A stretch of DNA of 64,000 nucleotides from Gordonia insulae (GTDB lineage Bacteria; Actinomycetota; Actinomycetes; Mycobacteriales; Mycobacteriaceae): assembly GCF_003855095.1 (NCBI RefSeq), contig NZ_CP033972.1:1-64000 (forward strand), written 5' to 3'. Every line of letters begins with the position of its first letter. The first letter of the stretch is position 1. Below the pieces are notes generated by a model. The model had not been told where the DNA came from. It made no database searches and saw nothing but the letters and a program-made list of their open reading frames with translations. Position numbers and translations under genes: made by a program. Shown one piece after another: positions 58,072 through 64,000 of the stretch.

Positions 58072-59510
58072 TGCCGAGAGTGTCGGGAGACGCGGGGGTG
58101 TCCGAGGTGCCGATCGTCGGCCACCTCACCGGGTTCGTAGACGAGCTACGTGCCCGCGGGATCGTCGTCGGGCCGTCGTCGCTCATCGACTCGGCCCGCG
58201 CGATGGAGGTGCTCGACCTCCTCGACCGTCGGAGCCTGCGTGAGGGCCTAGCGGCCACGCTGATCAGCGACCAGATGCACCGCAGGGTCTTCGACACCGT
58301 CTTCGATCTCTGGTTCCCGCTCGGCACCGGTGCACGCACCACCGTCACCGACCTGCCGAGAACCTCGGACGGCGGCGTCGACGTCGAGGCGATGCGGCAG
58401 ATGGTCGCCGAGATGCTCGCCGACGACGAGGCCGCGGCGGACGGTCGGCTCGATCAGATGATCGCGCTCATCGTCGACGAGTTCGGTCGATACGACTCGA
58501 CCCGCGGCGAGGCGTTCTCCGCGTATCAGGCCCTGTCCACGGTCAACCCGCAGACGCTCATCGCGCGCATCGCCGCGGCCATGGCCGGCGGTGGTGACGA
58601 CGACGGCGCCGTCGGCGACCGGCCCGGAACAGACCCGATGTACCGACGGGCCGCCCGCGCCCGCGCGTCGGACCTCCGTGCCGCGATCGAGTCGGAGACG
58701 CAGCGTCGGATGGCCGGACGCAACGGACGCGACCGGGTGGCCGACTACGCCGTTCCGCCGCTTCCGGAGAACATCAACTTCCTGTCGGCCGGGGCGAACG
58801 ACCTCGCCGAGATCCGACGCACGATCGGGCCACTGGCGCGGCTGCTCGCGTCCAAACTGGAGACCCGGCGCCGACGAGCACATCGTGGCGCGGTCGATGT
58901 CCGCAAGACCCTGCGGGCCTCGATGTCGACGGGCGGTGTGCCCATCGAACTCAGTCATCGTCGGCCGCGCCCCGGTCGCCCTGAGCTCGTGGTCATCTGC
59001 GACGTGTCCGGTTCGGTCGCGGGTTTCTCCCAGTTCACCCTGCGTCTGGTTTACGCACTGCGCCAACAGTTCTCGAAGGTCCGGGTCTTCGCGTTCGTGG
59101 ACACGGTGGACGAGGTGACCGACTTCTTCGACCGCGGCGCCGACGACGAGGACTTCGGTGCCAGCATGCATCGGATGATCACCACCGCGCGGATCAGCAC
59201 CCGTGACGGGCACTCCGACTACGGCAACATGCTCAAGGGATTCGTCGAGGAGTACGGCGAGTCGCTCACCCATCGTGGTGCGTTGCTGATCCTCGGTGAC
59301 GCACGGACGAATTACCACGACCCGCGCCTGGGAGCGTTGCGCGAGCTGACCGATCGCGCCCGCCATGCCTACTGGCTCAACCCGGAGGCCCGGCGCAACT
59401 GGGGGACCGGCGATTCAGCGGCCACCGAGTACGCCGAGGTCATCGAGATGTTCGAGTGCCGCAACGCCACCCAGCTCGGCCGGGCGATCGCCGACCTGTT
59501 GCCGGTGTGA
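58071..59510 (+). CDS. VWA-domain protein (CoxE-like), MoxR partner
   Basis: A 479-residue protein. The C-terminal von Willebrand A domain has the MIDAS motif [14 protein letters not shown] (DxSxS, about residue 309) and [10 protein letters not shown]. The N-terminal part is helical. With MoxR it likely forms a metal-insertion or folding complex. Counterpart of Rv2425c. Confidence 0.92.
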   Translation: MPRVSGDAGVSEVPIVGHLTGFVDELRARGIVVGPSSLIDSARAMEVLDLLDRRSLREGLAATLISDQMHRRVFDTVFDLWFPLGTGARTTVTDLPRTSDGGVDVEAMRQMVAEMLADDEAAADGRLDQMIALIVDEFGRYDSTRGEAFSAYQALSTVNPQTLIARIAAAMAGGGDDDGAVGDRPGTDPMYRRAARARASDLRAAIESETQRRMAGRNGRDRVADYAVPPLPENINFLSAGANDLAEIRRTIGPLARLLASKLETRRRRAHRGAVDVRKTLRASMSTGGVPIELSHRRPRPGRPELVVICDVSGSVAGFSQFTLRLVYALRQQFSKVRVFAFVDTVDEVTDFFDRGADDEDFGASMHRMITTARISTRDGHSDYGNMLKGFVEEYGESLTHRGALLILGDARTNYHDPRLGALRELTDRARHAYWLNPEARRNWGTGDSAATEYAEVIEMFECRNATQLGRAIADLLPV

Positions 59511-59562
59511 CCTGGGCCCGCCCGGACGAACACGGCGCGACGACCAAGTAAGCTCACTCCTC

Positions 59563-60255
59563 ATGGCCACCGACCGCCAGTCGTCACCGCAACGGCGCGC
59601 ACGCCGCATCGGCATCATGGGTGGCACTTTCGACCCGATTCACAACGGCCACCTCGTCGCGGCCAGCGAGGTGGCGCACCGGTTCTCCCTCGACGAGGTC
59701 ATCTTCGTCCCCACCGGTCGGCCCTGGCAGAAGCTCGGCGACGAGGAGGCCGATCCGTCCCGCCCGGTGAGCCCGGCCGAGGACAGATATCTGATGACGG
59801 TGATCGCCACCGCGTCCAATCCGCAGTTCACCGTCAGCCGGGTCGACATCGAACGCGCCGGGGACACCTACACGGTCGACACCCTGCGTGACCTCCGACG
59901 ACTGCACCCCGAGGCCGAGCTCTACTTCATCACCGGCGCCGACGCACTCGAGTCGATCCTCTCCTGGCAGGACTGGGAGGAGCTCTTCGAGCTGGCCAAC
60001 TTCATCGGCGTCAGCCGGCCCGGGTACGAACTGCACGTCAAACACCTGGCGCATCACCTGGCGCAGCTTCCCCCCGACACCCTGCAGATGCTCGAGATCC
60101 CGGCGCTCGCGATCTCGTCCACCGAATGTCGTGCGCGGGCGGCGCGCGGGCGGCCGGTCTGGTACCTGGTCCCCGACGGCGTCGTCCAGTACATCGCCAA
60201 GCGCAAGCTGTACCGTGCACCGAGGGCGTCATCGCCAGGGGTCTCGGCCCCATGA
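59563..60255 (+). CDS. nadD: Nicotinate-nucleotide adenylyltransferase
   Basis: A 230-residue enzyme of NAD synthesis. Motifs: [43 protein letters not shown], and [31 protein letters not shown] 59563; TAAGCT lies eight bases upstream, a possible leaderless -10. Followed by rsfS, as usual. Confidence 0.97.
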   Translation: MATDRQSSPQRRARRIGIMGGTFDPIHNGHLVAASEVAHRFSLDEVIFVPTGRPWQKLGDEEADPSRPVSPAEDRYLMTVIATASNPQFTVSRVDIERAGDTYTVDTLRDLRRLHPEAELYFITGADALESILSWQDWEELFELANFIGVSRPGYELHVKHLAHHLAQLPPDTLQMLEIPALAISSTECRARAARGRPVWYLVPDGVVQYIAKRKLYRAPRASSPGVSAP

Positions 60256-60301
60256 ACGATCGCGGGGCGATCGCCCCGAATCCACCGATGGAAGGACACC
60301 T

Positions 60302-60664
60302 GTGACTGCCTCAGCCGAAGCGCTGGAGATGGCCAGGGTCGCGGCGCTCGCCGCAGCCGACAAACTCGCCCACGACGTCACGGTCATCGACGTCTCCGAA
60401 CAGCTGGTCATCACCGACATCTTCGTGATCGCGTCGGCGGACAACGAGCGGCAGGTCACCTCGATCGTCGACGAGGTCGAGGACAAGTTGCGCGAAGCGG
60501 GGTACAAACCGGTGCGTCGCGAGGGAACCCGCGAAGGGCGGTGGGCCCTGATCGACTACGCCGACATCGTGGTGCACATCCTGCACGCGGACGAGCGCGA
60601 GTTCTACGCGTTGGAGCGCCTCTGGAAGGACTGCCCGATCGTCGAGGTGGACGGGCTGGAATGA
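60302..60664 (+). CDS. rsfS: Ribosome silencing factor RsfS
   Basis: A 120-residue protein that binds ribosomal protein uL14 and blocks subunit joining under nutrient limitation. Start GTG 60302 with GGAAGGA before it. Family signature: KLAHDVTVIDVSEQLVITDIFVIASADNERQV, EGRWALIDYADIVVHIL and EFYALERLWKD. Stop overlaps the gpgP start. Confidence 0.96.
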   Translation: MTASAEALEMARVAALAAADKLAHDVTVIDVSEQLVITDIFVIASADNERQVTSIVDEVEDKLREAGYKPVRREGTREGRWALIDYADIVVHILHADEREFYALERLWKDCPIVEVDGLE

Positions 60665-61374
60665 GCGGGGGACCGGATTCTCATGACACCGCCGTCGAAC
60701 GTCTCACCCCGGTGGTACGTCGGCTGATCCTGTTGCGGCACGGCCAGACCGAATACAACGCGGCGAGTCGGATGCAGGGGCAGCTGGACACCGACCTCTC
60801 CGCCGTCGGTGTCGGTCAGGCCGAGGCGGCCGCGGTCGCACTCGCCGAACGGGCGCCGATGGTGATCGTGTCGTCGGATCTGTCCCGCGCCCGGGACACG
60901 GCCGAGGCACTCGCACGCCGGACCGGGCTTCCCGTCAGCACCGACGTCCGGCTCCGGGAAACCCATCTCGGCGACTGGCAGGGGATGACCCACCTCGAGG
61001 TCGACGACGTGATGCCCGGCGCCCGACGTGTGTGGCGCGACGACGCGAGTTGGACGCCGCCCAACGGGGAGAGCCGCATCGACGTGGCCCGCCGTGCGGT
61101 TCCGCTCGTCGACGAACTCGTCGCCGGGCTCGACGACTGGGGCACCGGTGACCTCCCCGAGGCACCCGTGGTGTTGGTCGCGCACGGCGGGGTCATCGCG
61201 GCGATGACCGCAGCGCTGCTCGACCTGCCGGAGGCCTCGTGGCCGGTGTTCGGCGGCCTGGCGAACACGAGCTGGGTTCAGTTGTCCGGACACGGTGTGC
61301 CCGGGGAGCCGCCACGCTGGCGCCTCGATGTCTGGAACGCCTCGGCCGAGAGCGCTGACGCGGCCGTCCAATGA
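60661..61374 (+). CDS. gpgP: Glucosyl-3-phosphoglycerate phosphatase (histidine phosphatase)
   Basis: A 237-residue histidine-phosphatase: catalytic LILLRHGQTEYNAASRMQGQ (about 22-41) and VVLVAHGGVIAAM. Position between rsfS and octT matches M. tuberculosis Rv2419c, which dephosphorylates glucosyl-3-phosphoglycerate for methylglucose lipopolysaccharide. Overlaps both neighbours by 4 bases. Confidence 0.9.
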   Translation: MSGGPDSHDTAVERLTPVVRRLILLRHGQTEYNAASRMQGQLDTDLSAVGVGQAEAAAVALAERAPMVIVSSDLSRARDTAEALARRTGLPVSTDVRLRETHLGDWQGMTHLEVDDVMPGARRVWRDDASWTPPNGESRIDVARRAVPLVDELVAGLDDWGTGDLPEAPVVLVAHGGVIAAMTAALLDLPEASWPVFGGLANTSWVQLSGHGVPGEPPRWRLDVWNASAESADAAVQ

Positions 61375-62150
61375 CGTTGCTGGTGCTGTCGGATTCGTTG
61401 GCGTACTACGGCCCGGCCGGCGGGCTGGCCGCCGACGATCGGCGGATCTGGCCCAACCTCGTCGGCGAGCGCTGCGATAGGGAGGTCCGCCTGTTCGGTC
61501 GGATCGGGTGGACCAGCCGCGACATCTGGTGGGCCCTGACGCAGGACCCGAACATCTGGGCATCGGTCCCACACGCCGAAGTGGTCGTGCTGGCCTTCGG
61601 CGGCATGGACAGCCTGCCGTCGCCGCTGCCGACCGCGGTGCGCGAACAGATCCGGTACGTGCGCCCCAATCGCTTGCGACAGGTCGTCCGGGACGGCTAT
61701 CAATGGGTGCAGCCGCGGCTGTCGCCGCTCGGTTGGCCGGTCGCGTTGCCGCCCAAGGTCACCGTCGAGTATCTGGAGAAGATCCGTTCGGCCTTGGTCC
61801 AGCTGCGGCCGGGGCTGCCGATCGTGCTGTGTCTGCCGCCCACGCATCGCAGCCCGTATTACGGACACGTGCACAGCGGGCGGATTCCGACGACGGCAGC
61901 CATGGCGGAATGGGCGACTGCGCACGACCTGCCGACAGCGGACTTCTACCCGACGACGCGCGACGCCTTTCTCGCCGGCAGCGGCGACATGAACCCGGAC
62001 GGGATCCATTGGGGTTTCGAATGCCATCGCGGAATCGCCGACGTGGTGGTGCCGGTGGTGCGGACCGCTCTGGACGGGCCCGGCGACGGGCTTCCGGGCG
62101 AACGAAGCGACGGGGGATGTCCTCCGACCGGCGCCGGAGCGACCGGCTAA
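61371..62150 (+). CDS. octT: Diglucosylglycerate octanoyltransferase (SGNH fold)
   Basis: A 259-residue SGNH-hydrolase-like protein: LLVLSDSLAYYG (Ser block), VVLAFGGMDSLPS (third block) and MNPDGIHWGFECHRGIAD (catalytic Asp/His block). By synteny with Rv2418c it transfers octanoate to diglucosylglycerate, an early step in methylglucose lipopolysaccharide synthesis. Its stop TAA is part of the degV -10 element. Confidence 0.85.
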   Translation: MTLLVLSDSLAYYGPAGGLAADDRRIWPNLVGERCDREVRLFGRIGWTSRDIWWALTQDPNIWASVPHAEVVVLAFGGMDSLPSPLPTAVREQIRYVRPNRLRQVVRDGYQWVQPRLSPLGWPVALPPKVTVEYLEKIRSALVQLRPGLPIVLCLPPTHRSPYYGHVHSGRIPTTAAMAEWATAHDLPTADFYPTTRDAFLAGSGDMNPDGIHWGFECHRGIADVVVPVVRTALDGPGDGLPGERSDGGCPPTGAGATG

Positions 62151-62153
62151 CGT
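62148..62153 (+). promoter_or_regulatory. -10 element of leaderless promoter for degV, overlapping octT stop
   Basis: TAACGT fits TANNNT and ends six bases before GTG 62160. The octT stop codon (62148-62150) forms its first three bases. No Shine-Dalgarno precedes the GTG. Confidence 0.5.
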
Positions 62154-62159
62154 AGACCC

Positions 62160-63008
62160 GTGCCTGTCGTCGTCGTCACCGATTCATCGTCGCGGTTGCC
62201 GGCCGCGATCGCCGATCACTACGGCATCCGGCAGGTCCCGCTCCACCTGAGTCGCGACGGTGTCGACTATCTCGAGGGTGTCGACGACATCCCGGCGGAC
62301 ATCATCTCCACACCGGGCGTCACCACCTCCGGCGCCAATCCGCACGAACTGACCCTGGCCTATGAAGAGGCGCTCGAGGCCAGCGACGGCGACGGCGTCG
62401 TCGCCGTGCACATGTCGCGGAGACTGTCCGGGACGTGGGGCGCCGGTCGCCTCGCGGCAGAGAAGTTCCCGGGCCTCGTGCGCATCGTCGATTCCCGGTC
62501 CGTGGGTCTCGCGGTGGGCTTCACCGCGATCGGTGCCGCCCAGGCGGCGGCGGCCGGAGCCGATCGCGACCGTGTCTACGAATCGGCGATCCGGCAGGCG
62601 TCGACGGTCGACTCGATGGTGTGCGTGCACCAACTCGACAATCTCCGCCAGAGCGGCCGGATCAGTGCCGCCAGCAAGATGCTCGGGTCGGCCTTGTCGA
62701 TCAAGCCGATCCTGCACATGGTCGACGGGATGCTGACCCTCAAGGAACGGCATCGGACGTTCTCGAAGGCCCTCGCCAAGATGGTGGATGCCGCCGTGGA
62801 GTCCGCGGGTGGCCGCCCGGTCACGCTCGGGGTCCAGCACAGCGCCTCGCCCGAGCTCGCGCGAGAACTCGCCGAGCAACTGACCGGCCGGCTGCGCCTG
62901 GTGACATCGGAACTCGTGGTCGACCTCGGCCCGATACTCGGTTGCCACGTCGGCCCCGGGGCCATCGGCGTCACACTGGCGTCGCATCTCGATCCGATCG
63001 ACATCTAG
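62160..63008 (+). CDS. DegV-family fatty-acid-binding protein
   Basis: A 282-residue DegV protein: VVVVTDSSSRLPAAIADHYGIRQVPL, DIISTPGVTTSGANPHELTLAYEEAL, VHMSRRLSGTWGAGRLAAEKF, and IKPILHMVDGMLTLKERHRT. DegV proteins bind fatty acids and in Firmicutes (FakB) deliver them to FakA. The DAK-domain gene at 49,766 could be its partner; this is inference. Confidence 0.93.
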   Translation: MPVVVVTDSSSRLPAAIADHYGIRQVPLHLSRDGVDYLEGVDDIPADIISTPGVTTSGANPHELTLAYEEALEASDGDGVVAVHMSRRLSGTWGAGRLAAEKFPGLVRIVDSRSVGLAVGFTAIGAAQAAAAGADRDRVYESAIRQASTVDSMVCVHQLDNLRQSGRISAASKMLGSALSIKPILHMVDGMLTLKERHRTFSKALAKMVDAAVESAGGRPVTLGVQHSASPELARELAEQLTGRLRLVTSELVVDLGPILGCHVGPGAIGVTLASHLDPIDI

Positions 63009-63104
63009 CCCGCATCCTCCACAACGCCGGATCCATCCACAGATCCGGGCCGGGATGCGTTCGCGGCGTTTGCTCCCGCTGACGAGTCCCTACGCTCAGC
63101 GGGC

Positions 63105-64000
63105 ATGAGCACCCCAGCACGACACCCTCGGCGCAGCGCGCTGGACCGGCTGTCATCGCCCGCGGTCGAGTCCCCGCGGGCGGCGCGACACGGTGGCGCG
63201 GTCGACGTCGACGTCTCCGACGTCTGGTCGCCGGCGACGGATCCTGCCGAGGCGCAACGGGATCAGCCCCTCGACGCCGATCTCCCGCCGGACGTCGCAC
63301 CGACTCCGGACGTCGGGGTACGTCCCGCGGAGGACCGCCCGTGGGGCGTGACGGCCGTCCCGACCTGGCTGGAACCCATTGCGCCGCATGACCCGTCGCG
63401 TTCCCGGATGGCGATCGGGGACAGGTTCGGTGCACCGGACCCGGATGAGCCCGACGACGATCGGCCACGCCGCCGCTTCGCGGTCGCGCCGCCAGCGGCG
63501 ATCGCGCTCATCGTCATCGGAATCGTCGCATGCGCGGTCGCCGGCCTCTCGTTGCTGCACGGCGGATCGGAAAGCACCTCGCCGGTGGCATTCCCGGCCT
63601 CCGCGGGACCGACCGAGCCGACCCCGGCCGGTCAGTCGCCGCCGGCGAACCCGGCCGCACCGTCGGTCACGTCCGGCGAGATGGTCGTGAGTGTGGTCGG
63701 TCTCGTCCGTCGGCCGGGCCTGGTCCGACTGTCCGGGCAACCGCGGGTCGCCGATGCCATCGATCGGGCGGGCGGCGCCCGACAAGGCGCAGATCTTCTC
63801 TCGCTCAACCTGGCCCAGCGGCTCAACGACGGCGATCAGGTCCTCGTCGGATACACCGGCGGCGGTGGCCGGATGTCGTTGCGCAGTGCCGTCGTCGGGG
63901 CCGGCGGAACGGGCGGTGCGTCGTCGGGGTCCGGATCCTCCGCGGCGGCAACGAGTTCGGCCGTGCCGAGCGGGGCGGGAGCCAAGGTCGACCTCAACTC
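63105..64000 (+). CDS. comEA: ComEA-like DNA-binding protein (3' end outside window)
   Basis: Starts at ATG 63105; TACGCT lies eight bases upstream. 298 codons are visible with no stop. Cytoplasmic Pro/Arg/Asp-rich region (1-125), one membrane helix (about residues 129-147, PPAAIALIVIGIVACAVAGL), a Pro/Ser linker, then an SLBB domain (VSVVGLVRRPGLVRLSGQPRVADAIDRAGGARQGADLLSLNLAQRLNDGDQV). The sequence ends at VDLNS, the usual start of the C-terminal helix-hairpin-helix domain. In other bacteria ComEA binds incoming DNA. Confidence 0.85.
   Translation, partial: MSTPARHPRRSALDRLSSPAVESPRAARHGGAVDVDVSDVWSPATDPAEAQRDQPLDADLPPDVAPTPDVGVRPAEDRPWGVTAVPTWLEPIAPHDPSRSRMAIGDRFGAPDPDEPDDDRPRRRFAVAPPAAIALIVIGIVACAVAGLSLLHGGSESTSPVAFPASAGPTEPTPAGQSPPANPAAPSVTSGEMVVSVVGLVRRPGLVRLSGQPRVADAIDRAGGARQGADLLSLNLAQRLNDGDQVLVGYTGGGGRMSLRSAVVGAGGTGGASSGSGSSAAATSSAVPSGAGAKVDLN

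Overview
The window comes from a high-GC actinobacterium of the order Mycobacteriales. The right part carries gene neighbourhoods familiar from Mycobacterium tuberculosis: IclR regulator, leuC, leuD, hup with a Lys/Ala-rich tail, mutT1, ppk, fbiD/cofC, gpsA, then DUF3515, thiL, ung, rpmB, a DAK-domain protein and recG; and further on proA, MoxR, VWA, nadD, rsfS, gpgP, octT, degV, comEA. gpgP and octT point to an organism making methylglucose lipopolysaccharide. Genus is inference; Gordonia or a close relative fits best.

Bases 1 to about 35,644 are one integrated siphovirus-type prophage. Its left end lies outside the window. Its right end is fixed by the 3' half of a tRNA-Glu(CTC) at 35,599-35,644, followed by the host tRNA terminator (a perfect 20-bp hairpin, 35,645-35,691). 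The phage map has three blocks. (a) A rightward lysogeny block, 32,336-35,485: HTH repressor, ImmA-like metallopeptidase, DUF3263 protein, DUF2510 membrane protein and tyrosine integrase. (b) A leftward early block, 32,153 down to 19,938: Cro-like and Xis-like proteins, a Cas4/RecB-like exonuclease, many small proteins, a C5 DNA methyltransferase, a DUF4406 protein, a primase-helicase, an iteron-type origin and an Hjc-like nuclease. (c) A leftward late block, 19,733 down to 1: terminase, portal, MuF-like protein, scaffold, capsid, connectors, tail tube, frameshifted tail chaperones, tape measure, distal tail, minor tail, endolysin and membrane proteins. A strong candidate late promoter (TTGACA, 17 bp, TGATAT) with palindromes at its start site sits between (b) and (c).

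Phage genes are packed with ATGA/GTGA/TGATG overlaps. This let me recover about a dozen genes shorter than 60 codons, many of them CxxC mini-proteins. The most unusual features are: an origin-like array of eleven GGGACCG copies between two DnaA boxes, lying wholly inside a small ORF that overlaps both neighbours; three tandem, related CxxC mini-genes on the plus strand inside the minus-strand head module, two of them with leaderless-promoter spacing; twin CCCGTGCGGG palindromes two helical turns apart in front of the small terminase gene; and two broken phage genes, one with a -1 frameshift and one with an in-frame TGA.

The chromosomal part (35,718-64,000) holds leucine biosynthesis with its regulator, nucleoid protein HU, nucleotide-pool and polyphosphate enzymes, F420 and lipid precursor synthesis, thiamine activation, base-excision repair and RecG, proline and NAD synthesis, ribosome silencing, and a 3'-truncated comEA-like gene at the right edge. 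Several genes on both sides show a TANNNT hexamer 6-8 bases before the start codon, as expected for leaderless transcripts in actinobacteria.
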